From Streptomyces chartreusis NRRL 3882 (GTDB taxonomy: Bacteria > Actinomycetota > Actinomycetes > Streptomycetales > Streptomycetaceae): DNA of 64,000 nt. The position numbers and the translations under genes were made by a program. Within the stretch, counting starts at the first letter, position 1, and every line of letters begins with the position of its first letter. The notes beneath the pieces were generated by a model. It saw nothing but the letters and a program-made list of their open reading frames with translations. It made no database searches and was not told the origin of the DNA. Shown here in pieces: positions 55,158-63,308 of this stretch. The stretch covers positions 7,241,001-7,305,000 of the forward strand of contig NZ_LT963352.1 in NCBI RefSeq assembly GCF_900236475.1. The letters run 5' to 3'.

Positions 55158-56396
55158 ATGGGACGAGTGTCACGCAGGGCGTTCGCGGTGGCGGCGCTGT
55201 CGGCTTTCACGATGATGCCTCCGGCGTCGGCCGCGCCCGAGCGGGGCGGCCGGGGCGGCGACAGGGCGGCCTCCGGGATGCGGGGCGTCTGGCTGGCCAC
55301 CGTGGTCAACCGCGACTGGCCGTCGAAGCCGGGGCTGACCGCCGCGCGGCAGCGGGCCGAGCTGATCACCCACCTCGACAGGGCGGCCCGCAACCGGCTC
55401 AACACCGTGATCTTCCAGGTCCGGCCCACGGCGGACGCCCTGTGGCCCTCACCGTACGAGCCGTGGTCACAGTACCTCACCGGCACCCAGGGCAAGGACC
55501 CCGGCTGGGACCCGCTGGGGACGGCGGTCGAGGAGGCCCATGCCCGTGGCCTGAAGCTGCACGCCTGGTTCAACCCCTACCGGGTCGCCACCCACGCCGA
55601 CCCGACCCGGCTGGCCGCCGACCACCCCGCCCGCAGGAACCCGGACTGGGTGGTGACGTACGGCGGGAAGCTCTACTACAACCCCGGGCTGCCCGAGGTC
55701 CGGGCCTTCGTGCAGACCGCGATGCTCGACGCGGTGCACAAGTACGCCGTGGACGGTGTCCATTTCGACGACTACTTCTACCCCTACCCCGTGGCGGGCC
55801 AGAGCTTCGACGACGACGCGGCCTACGAGGAGTACGGCGCCGGCTTCCCGGACCGGGCGGCGTGGCGGCGGGACAACATCGACGAGCTGGTGCGGGAGAC
55901 GGCGGAGCGCGTCAAGCAGGTCCGGCCCGGCACCCCGTTCGGCGTCAGCCCCTTCGGAGTGTGGCGCAACGCCGCCACCGACCCGCTCGGCTCGGACACC
56001 CGGGCAGGCGTGCAGACCTACGACGACCTGCACGCGGACACGCGCAAGTGGGTGCGCGAGAGCTGGATCGACTACATCGTCCCGCAGCTGTACTGGAACA
56101 TCGGCTTGCCCGCCGCCGACTACGCGAAGCTGGTGCCCTGGTGGGCGGAGGTCGCGCGCGGCAGCTCGACGCGGCTGTATGTGGGGGAGGCGCTGTACAA
56201 GGCCGGTGACCCGGCGCAGCCCGCGGCCTGGCAGGACCCGGCCGAGCTGTCCCGGCACCTGACGCTGGCCAGGGATCACGCGCAGGTGCGCGGGCACGTC
56301 TTCTTCGCCGCCAAGGACGTGGCGACCGATCGGATCGGGGCGATGGCGAGGGTGGTCGCCGACCACTACGGGCAGCCGGCGCCGCCGCCGCGCTGA
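55158..56396 (+). CDS. Secreted GHL10-family (DUF187-type) glycoside hydrolase-like protein, Tat signal
   Basis: The 412-residue protein starts with a twin-arginine signal, VSRRAFAVAALSAFTMMPPASA, with likely cleavage near residue 25. The mature part is a TIM barrel of the GHL10 family (RGVWLATVVNRDWPSK ... LNTVIFQVRPTADALWPSPYEPWSQYLTG ... LKLHAWFNPYRVATHAD ... VDGVHFDDYFYPYP ... DYIVPQLYWNIG), related to YngK. Acidic residues in FDDYFYPYP are likely functional. The substrate is probably a cell-wall or external polysaccharide. ATG at 55158 has GGGG at a 7-nt spacing, better than ATG at 55152. Export should need the TatA/TatC encoded at 7.5-8.8 kb. Confidence 0.88.
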   Translation: MGRVSRRAFAVAALSAFTMMPPASAAPERGGRGGDRAASGMRGVWLATVVNRDWPSKPGLTAARQRAELITHLDRAARNRLNTVIFQVRPTADALWPSPYEPWSQYLTGTQGKDPGWDPLGTAVEEAHARGLKLHAWFNPYRVATHADPTRLAADHPARRNPDWVVTYGGKLYYNPGLPEVRAFVQTAMLDAVHKYAVDGVHFDDYFYPYPVAGQSFDDDAAYEEYGAGFPDRAAWRRDNIDELVRETAERVKQVRPGTPFGVSPFGVWRNAATDPLGSDTRAGVQTYDDLHADTRKWVRESWIDYIVPQLYWNIGLPAADYAKLVPWWAEVARGSSTRLYVGEALYKAGDPAQPAAWQDPAELSRHLTLARDHAQVRGHVFFAAKDVATDRIGAMARVVADHYGQPAPPPR

Positions 56397-56397
56397 A

Positions 56398-56598
56398 TCA
56401 CGGCCCGGTGGTGGTCTCCCGGTGCCGGATCTCGGTGTCGGGTCCCGGCGAGCACACGCCCTCGTGCCCGTCCTCGAACCGGACGCGGTACGGGGGGTTG
56501 CCCTCCTGGCCCAGCACTTCGACGATTTCGCCGACCTTGTCGTGCTGACCGACCACCCTGCCGTGCTGGACAAGCTGGTCGCCCACGGTTGCGCGCAT
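56398..56598 (-). CDS. DUF1918 domain protein
   Basis: The 66-residue protein matches DUF1918: MRATVGDQLVQHGRVVGQHDKVGEIVEVLGQEGNPPYRVRFEDGHEGVCSPGPDTEI. The family is a small beta-rich domain, widespread in actinobacteria, of unknown role. ATG at 56598 has AGGAGG 6 nt upstream, which fixes the start. It is convergent with and 1 nt from the GHL10-like gene. Confidence 0.9.
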   Translation of the reverse strand: MRATVGDQLVQHGRVVGQHDKVGEIVEVLGQEGNPPYRVRFEDGHEGVCSPGPDTEIRHRETTTGP

Positions 56599-56688
56599 CT
56601 GGGGCCTCCTCACGATGTGCGGAGCAGCGGTCCGTGGCCTCCGAGTCTACGGCCGCGGGCGCCTCTCGGCAGGGCCGTGTGCGCCCGT

Positions 56689-57606
56689 TCAGCCGCGCGC
56701 CCGTTGTGTGACGGCGATGCAGACCAGCACCGCCACGGCTGTCAGCGGGGCGGCCACTGTCAGGTGCTCGCCCAGCAGCAGCACCGACCACACCAGTGTG
56801 AGCAGGGGCTGGGCGAGCTGCAACTGGCTGGCCTTCGGGATGCCGATGGCCGCCATGCCCCGGTACCAGACGACCAGTCCCAGGAACTGCGAGCCCGCCG
56901 CGACCCACAGCAGCCCGGTGACGCTGTGCGCGGTCAGGTGCACGGGTTCCTGCGCCAGGGTGAACGCGGCGACGGGCACGGTCAGCGGCAGGCACAGCAC
57001 CAGCGCCCAGCCGATGACGTGCCAGCCCGGCATGACCCGGGCCAGCCGGCCGCCCTCGGTGTAGCCGGCCGCGCACACCAGCAGCGCCGCGAAGAGGTAC
57101 AGGTCGGCGGTGCTCAGGGCGCCGCCGCTCTGCTGCACGGTGAAGGCCAGCACCGCCGCAGCGCCGGCGAGGGCCGCCGCCCAGAAGGTGCGCGAGGGCC
57201 GGGTGCCGACGCGCAGGGCGGAGAAGAGCGCGGTGGTCAGGGGGAGCAGTCCCACCACGACGGCGGCGTGCGCGGTGGTCGACGTCTGCAGTGCAAGCGT
57301 GGTCAGCAGCGGGAAACCGAGGACCACACCGGCCGCCACGACCGCGAGGCCCGGCCAGTGCCGCCGGGCGGGCGGGGGCACCCGCAGCGCCAGCAGCGCA
57401 CCGCCCGCGATCACCGCTGCCAGGACGCTGCGGACGGCGACCAGCGACCAGGGCCCGAAGCCCTCAAGACCCCAGGCGGTGGCGGGGAAGGTGAGGGAGA
57501 AGGCGATGACGCCCAGGGCGGCCTGCGGGGTGCCGAGGCCGGGCTGCTCCCGCTCCGTGGCGACTGCTATCCGGGAAGCGGTAGTAGCGCTACTCTGTAC
57601 TCTCAT
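56689..57606 (-). CDS. EamA-family (DMT superfamily) transporter
   Basis: The 305-residue protein has ten predicted membrane helices in two EamA repeats (LGVIAFSLTFPATAWGLEGFGPWSLVAVRSVLAAVIAGGALLAL; then AQPLLTLVWSVLLLGEHLTVAAPLTAVAVLVCIAV). It should export or import a small metabolite; substrate unknown. The only in-frame start before the first helix is the ATG at 57606, which shares two bases with the ATG of the divergent MocR regulator, so its mRNA is probably leaderless. MocR regulators are often paired with such transporters, which suggests direct control. Confidence 0.88.
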   Translation of the reverse strand: MRVQSSATTASRIAVATEREQPGLGTPQAALGVIAFSLTFPATAWGLEGFGPWSLVAVRSVLAAVIAGGALLALRVPPPARRHWPGLAVVAAGVVLGFPLLTTLALQTSTTAHAAVVVGLLPLTTALFSALRVGTRPSRTFWAAALAGAAAVLAFTVQQSGGALSTADLYLFAALLVCAAGYTEGGRLARVMPGWHVIGWALVLCLPLTVPVAAFTLAQEPVHLTAHSVTGLLWVAAGSQFLGLVVWYRGMAAIGIPKASQLQLAQPLLTLVWSVLLLGEHLTVAAPLTAVAVLVCIAVTQRARG

Positions 57607-57607
57607 G
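57583..57607. promoter_or_regulatory. Overlapping divergent starts and palindrome between transporter and MocR
   Basis: AGTAGCGCTACT (57583-57594) is a perfect 12-bp palindrome. TACTCT at 57591-57596 lies 8 nt before the MocR ATG (57605-57607). On the minus strand TACGCT (57617-57612) lies 5 nt before the transporter ATG (57606-57604). The two ATG codons overlap as CATG. Confidence 0.6.
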
Positions 57608-59041
57608 CAAGAGCGTAGCAGCGTCGGTGAACTGGCGGAACAGCTGCGGCGGGAGCTCGACCGCTACTCGCCAGGTGGAAAGCTGCCGTCGAGCCGGGCC
57701 CTAGTCGAGCGGTTCCGGGTGAGTCCCGTGACCGTGTCGCGGGCGCTGGCGCAGCTCGCCGCCGAGGGGCTGGTCGTCACCCGGCCCGGCGCGGGCGCGT
57801 TCCGCGCGCCGGCCCGGACGGCACCGGCCCCCGCCGGGGACACCTCCTGGCAGGAGGTCGCGCTCAGCGCGGACGGTGCCGCCGACCTCGTGCCCCGCTC
57901 GGTGGACGCCTCCGGGGTGCTGGTGTCGCTGGCCGCGCCACCCCCCGGCGTGATCGAGTTCAACGGCGGCTATCTGCACCCGTCGTTGCAGCCGGAGCGG
58001 GCGATGGCCGCCGCCCTGTCGCGCGCCGGACGCCGGCCCGGGGCCTGGGGACGCCCGCCCATGGAGGGGCTGCCGGAGCTGCGCGAGTGGTTCGCGCGGG
58101 GCATCGGCGGCTCCTTCACGGCCGCCGAGGTGCTCGTCACCGCGGGCGGCCAGTCCGCCCTCACCACCGCCCTGCGCGCCCTCGCCCCGCCCGGCGCCCC
58201 CGTGCTGGTCGAGTCGCCGACCTACCCCGGCATGCTCGCCATCGCCCGTGCCGCGGGCCTGCGCCCGGTGCCCGTCCCGGTGGACCCCGACGGTGTGAAA
58301 CCGGCGCTGCTCGCCGACGCCTTCCGGGCCACCGGCGCCCCGGCCTTCGTCTGCCAGCCGCTCTTCCAGAACCCCACCGGTGCCGTGCTCGCGCCCGAGC
58401 GGCGCGACGAGGTGCTGCGCATCGCCCGCGAGGCGGGCGCGTTCGTCGTCGAGGACGACTTCGTGCGGCGGCTCGTGCACGAGGACGCGGGACCGCTGCC
58501 ACGCCCGCTGGCCGCCGACGACCCCGACGGTGTCGTCGTCCACGTCTGCTCGCTGACCAAGGCGACCTCGCCGAGCTTCCGGGTGAGCGCCCTGGCCGCG
58601 CGCGGACCGGTCCTGGAGCGGCTGCGCGCGATCCAGGTCGTCGACACCTTCTTCGTGCCCCGGCCCCTGCAGGAGGCGGCACTCGAACTCGTCGGCTCGC
58701 CCGCCTGGCCGCGCCATCTGCGAGCGGTGTCCGCCGAGTTGAGGGCGCGCCGGGACGCGATGACCGCCGCGCTCGCGCTGCACCTGCCGGAACTCGTCCT
58801 GCCGCACGTGCCGTCCGGCGGCTACCACCTGTGGCCGCGCCTGCCCGACGGTACGGACGAGCCGGCCCTGACCTCCGCCGCCCTGCGCGCGGGCGTCGCC
58901 ATCACGCCCGGCCGCCCCTACTTCAGCGCCGAGCCGCCGGCCGCGCACGTGCGGCTGAGCTTCGCGGCGGTCGCCGGGACCGGGGAGATCGCGGAAGGGG
59001 TGCGGCGGCTGCGCGCGGCCTGCGACGAGGTGCTGGGTTAA
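57605..59041 (+). CDS. MocR-family regulator (GntR helix-turn-helix fused to aminotransferase fold)
   Basis: The 478-residue protein has a GntR winged helix (VGELAEQLRRELDRYSPGGKLPSSRALVERFRVSPVTVSRALAQLAAEGLVVTRPGAGAF, about 6-66) and a fold-type I aminotransferase-like domain with PLP lysine Lys319 in CSLTKATSPSFRVSA. The motif VLVESPTYPGMLAI and the FQNPTGAVL loop bind PLP and substrate in this family. MocR proteins sense PLP or a PLP-amino acid adduct and control vitamin B6, GABA or transport genes. The divergent EamA transporter is the likely target. The ATG at 57605 is probably leaderless. Confidence 0.93.
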   Translation: MQERSSVGELAEQLRRELDRYSPGGKLPSSRALVERFRVSPVTVSRALAQLAAEGLVVTRPGAGAFRAPARTAPAPAGDTSWQEVALSADGAADLVPRSVDASGVLVSLAAPPPGVIEFNGGYLHPSLQPERAMAAALSRAGRRPGAWGRPPMEGLPELREWFARGIGGSFTAAEVLVTAGGQSALTTALRALAPPGAPVLVESPTYPGMLAIARAAGLRPVPVPVDPDGVKPALLADAFRATGAPAFVCQPLFQNPTGAVLAPERRDEVLRIAREAGAFVVEDDFVRRLVHEDAGPLPRPLAADDPDGVVVHVCSLTKATSPSFRVSALAARGPVLERLRAIQVVDTFFVPRPLQEAALELVGSPAWPRHLRAVSAELRARRDAMTAALALHLPELVLPHVPSGGYHLWPRLPDGTDEPALTSAALRAGVAITPGRPYFSAEPPAAHVRLSFAAVAGTGEIAEGVRRLRAACDEVLG

Positions 59042-59080
59042 GCGTTCGACGCATGGCCGCCGGCCTGCGAGCATCCCGTC

Positions 59081-59521
59081 ATGACCGACACGCCGAGCCT
59101 GCCAGAGGGCTACGAGATCTCCACCGACCCTGCCCGCGTCGACGCCGAGCGGGTCCACCGCTGGCTGGCCACCGACGCGTACTGGGCGCTGGGCCGCCCC
59201 CGCGAGAAGCAGGACCGGGCGATCGAGGGGTCGCTCAACTTCGGCGTGTACGAGACGGTGTCGGGCGAGCAGGTGGCGTACGCCCGGGTCATCACGGACC
59301 GGGCCACCTTCGGGTGGCTCTGCGACGTGTACGTCGACCCGTCGGTGCGCGGCAAGGGTGTCGGAACCGCGCTCGTGGCGGCCGTACGGGACGAGCTGCG
59401 GCGGTACGGGGTGCGCCGGGTCCTGCTCGCCACCCACGACGCGCACGGCGTCTACGAGAAGCTCGGGTTCGCGGCGCTGGAGCGGCCCGAGCACTGGATG
59501 GCGCTCATCTTCGGCCAGTGA
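59081..59521 (+). CDS. GNAT-family N-acetyltransferase
   Basis: The 146-residue protein has a GNAT core: VAYARVITDRATFGWLCDVYVDPSVRGKGVGTALVAAVRDELRRYGVRRVLLATHDAHGVYEKLGFAAL, where RGKGVG is the acetyl-CoA pyrophosphate loop. The acceptor is unknown. The ATG at 59081 follows the MocR gene by 39 nt on the same strand, so it could be co-transcribed with it. Confidence 0.9.
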   Translation: MTDTPSLPEGYEISTDPARVDAERVHRWLATDAYWALGRPREKQDRAIEGSLNFGVYETVSGEQVAYARVITDRATFGWLCDVYVDPSVRGKGVGTALVAAVRDELRRYGVRRVLLATHDAHGVYEKLGFAALERPEHWMALIFGQ

Positions 59522-59594
59522 GGGCCGCTGCACCCTGGGTAACTCCCTGGTAACACCTCTTGACCTGCGCACTTGCGGCCCTCACGATCGCCGC

Positions 59595-60188
59595 ATGCCA
59601 CTTCGGGTCACGTTCGTCGCCGCCGCGCGCAGCTCCCCGCTGCTCGCCGAGCGCTTCGAGGACGACCGGCCGCTGGACCAAGCCGGCTGGGGTGAGGTGG
59701 AGTGCGTCGCCCACGAGCTGCTGCCGCTCGCCGCGGCCGAGCTGCGCTACTGCTCGCCCACTCCGCGCAGTCGTGCGACGGGGGAGGGGCTCGGGTACGC
59801 CCCGCTCGTGCAACTCGGCCTGCGGGACTGCGACATGGGCCGGTGGCGCGGGCTGACCCTGGGCGAGGCGATGGCCCGGGAGCCGGAGGCGGTGGACGCC
59901 TGGCTCGCCGACCCGCACGCCACACCGCACGGCGGTGAGTCGCTGGTGGACTTCATCACCCGCGTCGGCGGCTGGCTCGACACCCGGCCCGTCGAGGACG
60001 GCTGCCGGGTGGTGGCCGTCGCCGAGCCGTCCGTGATCCGCGCCGCCCTGGTGTACGCCCTGAAGGCACCGCCCGCGACGTACTGGAACATCGACGTCCG
60101 CCCGCTGTCGACGACGTCCGTGACGGGCCGGGCGGGGCGCTGGAACCTGCGCTTCGACGGGGTGCCGGCTCAGACTTCCCGTGCGTAG
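59595..60188 (+). CDS. Histidine-phosphatase-fold protein lacking the catalytic histidines
   Basis: The 197-residue protein follows the histidine phosphatase (phosphoglycerate mutase-like) layout: RVTFVAAARSSPLLAERFEDDRPLDQAGWGEV, CSPTPRSRATGEGLG, LRDCDMGRWRGLTLGEAMAREPEAVDAWLAD and GGESLVDFITRVGGWLD. The diagnostic RHG motif reads RSS, and the second histidine (normally SHGGVIR) reads AEPSVIR. Both catalytic histidines are therefore absent, so phosphatase activity is unlikely and a binding role is more plausible. ATG at 59595 starts the fold exactly. Its 3' end overlaps the opposing DUF6314 gene by 19 nt. Confidence 0.82.
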   Translation: MPLRVTFVAAARSSPLLAERFEDDRPLDQAGWGEVECVAHELLPLAAAELRYCSPTPRSRATGEGLGYAPLVQLGLRDCDMGRWRGLTLGEAMAREPEAVDAWLADPHATPHGGESLVDFITRVGGWLDTRPVEDGCRVVAVAEPSVIRAALVYALKAPPATYWNIDVRPLSTTSVTGRAGRWNLRFDGVPAQTSRA

Positions 60189-60610
60189 TCGGTGCGCAGT
60201 ACGAGGTCCTTGGCCGGGCCGCGTACGTGCCACACCGTCCGCCAGTGGTCCGTGTCGCGGACGGTGAACTCGCCGCGGTAGAGGTCCGCCGCGCAGGGGT
60301 GGTCGGCGACGTGCCGTCCGGAGGTCAGGTCCAGGTCGTGGAACGGCCGCCCGTCCGCGAACCGCACGTCCGCCGTGCCGCCCGGACCCGGCAGGAACCG
60401 CAGCGTCCGCTCGGCGGGCCGGGCGACGCCCTGCCAGACGAAGGTGCCGGACTCGTGGTGCAGCAGTCCGCCGTCCTCCTCCGCGGTGAACACGGTGGTC
60501 CCGCTGAACTTCCCCTGCTCGCCGCTCGCGAGATCCCGCACCGACCGGGTCACGCGCCAGCGCCCGGCCAGATAGGCCAGTACATCCGGCACTGGCCAGA
60601 ACTCGCCCAT
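60170..60610 (-). CDS. DUF6314 family protein
   Basis: The 146-residue protein reads PDVLAYLAGRWRVTRSVRDLASGEQGKFSGTTVFTAEEDGGLLHHESGTFVW, then DGRPFHDLDLTSGRHVADHPCAADLYRGEFTVRDTDHWRTVWHVRGPAKDLVLRTDY, a beta-barrel-like pattern of conserved Trp, His and Tyr residues that fits a small lipocalin/nitrobindin-type barrel annotated as DUF6314. Ligand unknown. ATG at 60610 has GGAGAG upstream; ATG at 60661 with GGGAGGGGG is an alternative adding 17 residues. Divergent from the arabinofuranosidase. Confidence 0.78.
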   Translation of the reverse strand: MGEFWPVPDVLAYLAGRWRVTRSVRDLASGEQGKFSGTTVFTAEEDGGLLHHESGTFVWQGVARPAERTLRFLPGPGGTADVRFADGRPFHDLDLTSGRHVADHPCAADLYRGEFTVRDTDHWRTVWHVRGPAKDLVLRTDYAREV

Positions 60611-60683
60611 TCCGTACCGCTCTCCGTCCCAACCGTTGCTGCGCGACCCATTGACGCGCATCAGCCCCCTCCCTATCTTGCCG

Positions 60684-60716
60684 TTCGAAGTGCTGATCAA
60701 TGTCTGATATTTCGAA
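60684..60716. promoter_or_regulatory. TTCGAA inverted pair upstream of the arabinofuranosidase
   Basis: GTTCGAA (60683-60689) and TTCGAAC (60711-60717) face each other; the palindrome centres are 27 bp apart. TGATCA lies between them. The pair sits 31-65 nt before the ATG at 60748 and is a candidate operator. Confidence 0.4.
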
Positions 60717-60747
60717 CACTCCTCTACCAGAGAGCCGCGGAGTATCC

Positions 60748-63234
60748 ATGCCACGCACCGCCGCCCGCACCCGATGGAGACTCGGTCTCACGGCCACCGC
60801 CCTCCTGACGGCAACAGCCCTCGTACCGGCCCCCGCGCACGCCGAGGACGTCACCGACTACGCGATCACAGTCGACCCGTCCGCCAAGGGCGCGGCGATC
60901 GACGACACGATGTACGGCGTCTTCTTCGAGGACATCAACCGGGCCGCCGACGGCGGTCTGTACGCCGAGCTCGTGCAGAACCGCTCCTTCGAGTACTCCA
61001 CCGCCGACAACGGCTCCTACACGCCCCTGACCTCCTGGACGGTCGGCGGCACGGCCGAGGTCGTGAACGACTCGGGCCGCCTCAACGAACGCAACCGCAA
61101 CTACCTCTCCCTGGGCGCCGGTTCCTCCGTGACGAACGCCGGCTACAACACCGGCATCCGGGTCGAGCAGGGCAAGAAGTACGACTTCTCCGTGTGGGCC
61201 CGCGCCGAGAACGGCAGCACGCTCACCGTCTCCCTCAAGGACACCGCGGGCACGCTGGCGACCGCCCGGCAGGTGGCCGTCAAGGGCGGCTGGGCCAAGT
61301 ACAAGGCCACCTTCACCGCGATTCGCACCAGCAACCGCGGCCGCCTCGCCGTGGCCTCGACGAACGCCGCCGCGCTCGACATGGTGTCGCTGTTCCCGCG
61401 CGACACCTACAAGAACCAGCCCAACGGCCTGCGCAAGGACCTCGCCGAGAAGATCGCCGCCCTGAAGCCGGGCTTCGTGCGCTTCCCCGGCGGCTGCCTG
61501 GTCAACACCGGCTCCATGGAGGACTACAGCGAGGCGAGCGGCTGGCAGCGCAAGCGCAGCTACCAGTGGAAGGACACCGTCGGACCCGTAGAGCAGCGCG
61601 CCACCAACGCCAACTTCTGGGGCTACAACCAGAGCTACGGGCTCGGCTACTACGAGTACTTCCGCTTCGCGGAGGACATCGGCGCCATGCCGCTGCCCGT
61701 CGTCCCCGCCCTGGTGACCGGCTGCGGCCAGAACAAGGCCACCGACGACGACGCCCTGCTCAAGCGGCACATCCAGGACACCCTCGACCTCATCGAGTTC
61801 GCCAACGGCCCGGCGACCTCCACGTGGGGCAAGGTCCGCGCGCGGATGGGCCACCCCAAGCCCTTCCACCTCACCCACCTCGGCGTCGGCAACGAGGAGA
61901 ACCTCCCCAAGGAGTTCTTCGCCCGCTTCCAGCAGTTCCGGGCCGCCATCGAGGCGAAGTACCCGGACATCACCGTCATCTCGAACTCGGGCCCGGACGA
62001 CGCCGGCACGACCTTCGACACCGCCTGGCAGCTCAACCGCGAGCACCACGTCGACATGGTCGACGAGCACTACTACAACAGCCCGAACTGGTTCCTCCAG
62101 AACAACGACCGCTACGACTCCTACGACCGCAAGGGCCCCAAGGTCTTCCTCGGCGAGTACGCCTCCCAGGGCAACGCCTGGAAGAACGGCCTCTCCGAAG
62201 CCGCGTACATGACCGGCCTGGAGCGCAACGCGGACATCGTCAAGCTCGCCTCGTACGCCCCGCTGCTCGCCAACGAGGACTACGTCCAGTGGCGGCCGGA
62301 CATGATCTGGTTCAACAACCGGGCCTCCTGGAACTCGGCGAACTACGAGGTCCAGAAGCTGTTCATGAGCAACGTCGGCGACCGCGTGGTCCCCTCGAAG
62401 GCCACGACCACGCCGAACGTCAGCGGCCCCATCACGGGTGCCGTCGGCCTGTCCACGTGGGCGACCAGCGCCGCGTACGACGACGTGAAGGTCACCTCGG
62501 CGGACGGCTCGACCCTGCTGAGCGACGACTTCTCCGGTGACGCCTCGAAGTGGAAGCACACCGGCGCCGGCAGCTGGAGCATCCAGGACGGGCAGTACGT
62601 CCAGACCGACACCGCCGCCGAGAACACCATGGTCACGGCGGGCGACCCGGCCTGGAAGGACTACGACCTGCACGTGAAGGCCACCAAGAAGTCCGGCAAG
62701 GAGGGCTTCCTCGTCGCCTTCGGCGTCAAGGACACCGGCAACTACTACTGGTGGAACCTGGGCGGCTGGAACAACACCCAGTCCGCGATCGAGCAGGCCG
62801 TGGACGGCGGCAAGGGCACGCTGATGACGAAGCCCGGGTCGATCGAGACGGGCCGCGCCTACGACATCGACATCGAGGTGCGCGGCCGCCAGGTCACCCT
62901 GTTCCTGGACGGCAAGGAGTGGGGCAGCTTCAAGGACGACAAGCCCGCCGAGCCGTTCCGCCAGGTCGTCACCAAGGACGCGAAGACCGGTGATCTGATC
63001 GTCAAGGTCGTCAACGCCCAGTCGGCCGAGGCCCGGACGGCCGTCGACCTGGGTGGTGCCAAGGTCGCCTCCACGGCCCGCGTGACCACGCTGGCCGCCG
63101 ACGAGGACGCGGTGAACACCGAGACGGACACGCCGGTGACGCCGGTGACGTCCACGTTCCGGGGGGTGGCCCAGAAGTTCACCTACACCTTCCCGGCGAA
63201 CTCCGTCACCTTCCTGCGGATCAAGCAGGGGTAG
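60748..63234 (+). CDS. Secreted alpha-L-arabinofuranosidase (GH51) with an inserted sugar-binding-like domain
   Basis: The 828-residue enzyme has a signal peptide (about 1-34, cleavage after AHA), an N-terminal carbohydrate-binding-like domain (about 75-220), and the GH51 barrel with acid/base Glu383 in GVGNEEN and nucleophile Glu470 in FLGEYASQ. Within the C-terminal beta-sandwich region, residues about 590-740 form an insertion (DDFSGDASKWKHTGAGSWSIQDGQYVQTD ... YYWWNLGGWNNTQ) resembling concanavalin-type sugar-binding domains; the sandwich resumes near 745. It should release arabinose from arabinan or arabinoxylan outside the cell. ATG at 60748 has GGAG 7 nt upstream. Confidence 0.9.
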   Translation: MPRTAARTRWRLGLTATALLTATALVPAPAHAEDVTDYAITVDPSAKGAAIDDTMYGVFFEDINRAADGGLYAELVQNRSFEYSTADNGSYTPLTSWTVGGTAEVVNDSGRLNERNRNYLSLGAGSSVTNAGYNTGIRVEQGKKYDFSVWARAENGSTLTVSLKDTAGTLATARQVAVKGGWAKYKATFTAIRTSNRGRLAVASTNAAALDMVSLFPRDTYKNQPNGLRKDLAEKIAALKPGFVRFPGGCLVNTGSMEDYSEASGWQRKRSYQWKDTVGPVEQRATNANFWGYNQSYGLGYYEYFRFAEDIGAMPLPVVPALVTGCGQNKATDDDALLKRHIQDTLDLIEFANGPATSTWGKVRARMGHPKPFHLTHLGVGNEENLPKEFFARFQQFRAAIEAKYPDITVISNSGPDDAGTTFDTAWQLNREHHVDMVDEHYYNSPNWFLQNNDRYDSYDRKGPKVFLGEYASQGNAWKNGLSEAAYMTGLERNADIVKLASYAPLLANEDYVQWRPDMIWFNNRASWNSANYEVQKLFMSNVGDRVVPSKATTTPNVSGPITGAVGLSTWATSAAYDDVKVTSADGSTLLSDDFSGDASKWKHTGAGSWSIQDGQYVQTDTAAENTMVTAGDPAWKDYDLHVKATKKSGKEGFLVAFGVKDTGNYYWWNLGGWNNTQSAIEQAVDGGKGTLMTKPGSIETGRAYDIDIEVRGRQVTLFLDGKEWGSFKDDKPAEPFRQVVTKDAKTGDLIVKVVNAQSAEARTAVDLGGAKVASTARVTTLAADEDAVNTETDTPVTPVTSTFRGVAQKFTYTFPANSVTFLRIKQG

Positions 63235-63308
63235 CGAGCACCCCGCGTGGGCCGCTGCCCCCTGGGGCGGCGGCCCACGCCCGTGCCCGGTGTCGTCGGG
63301 GATCCGCG

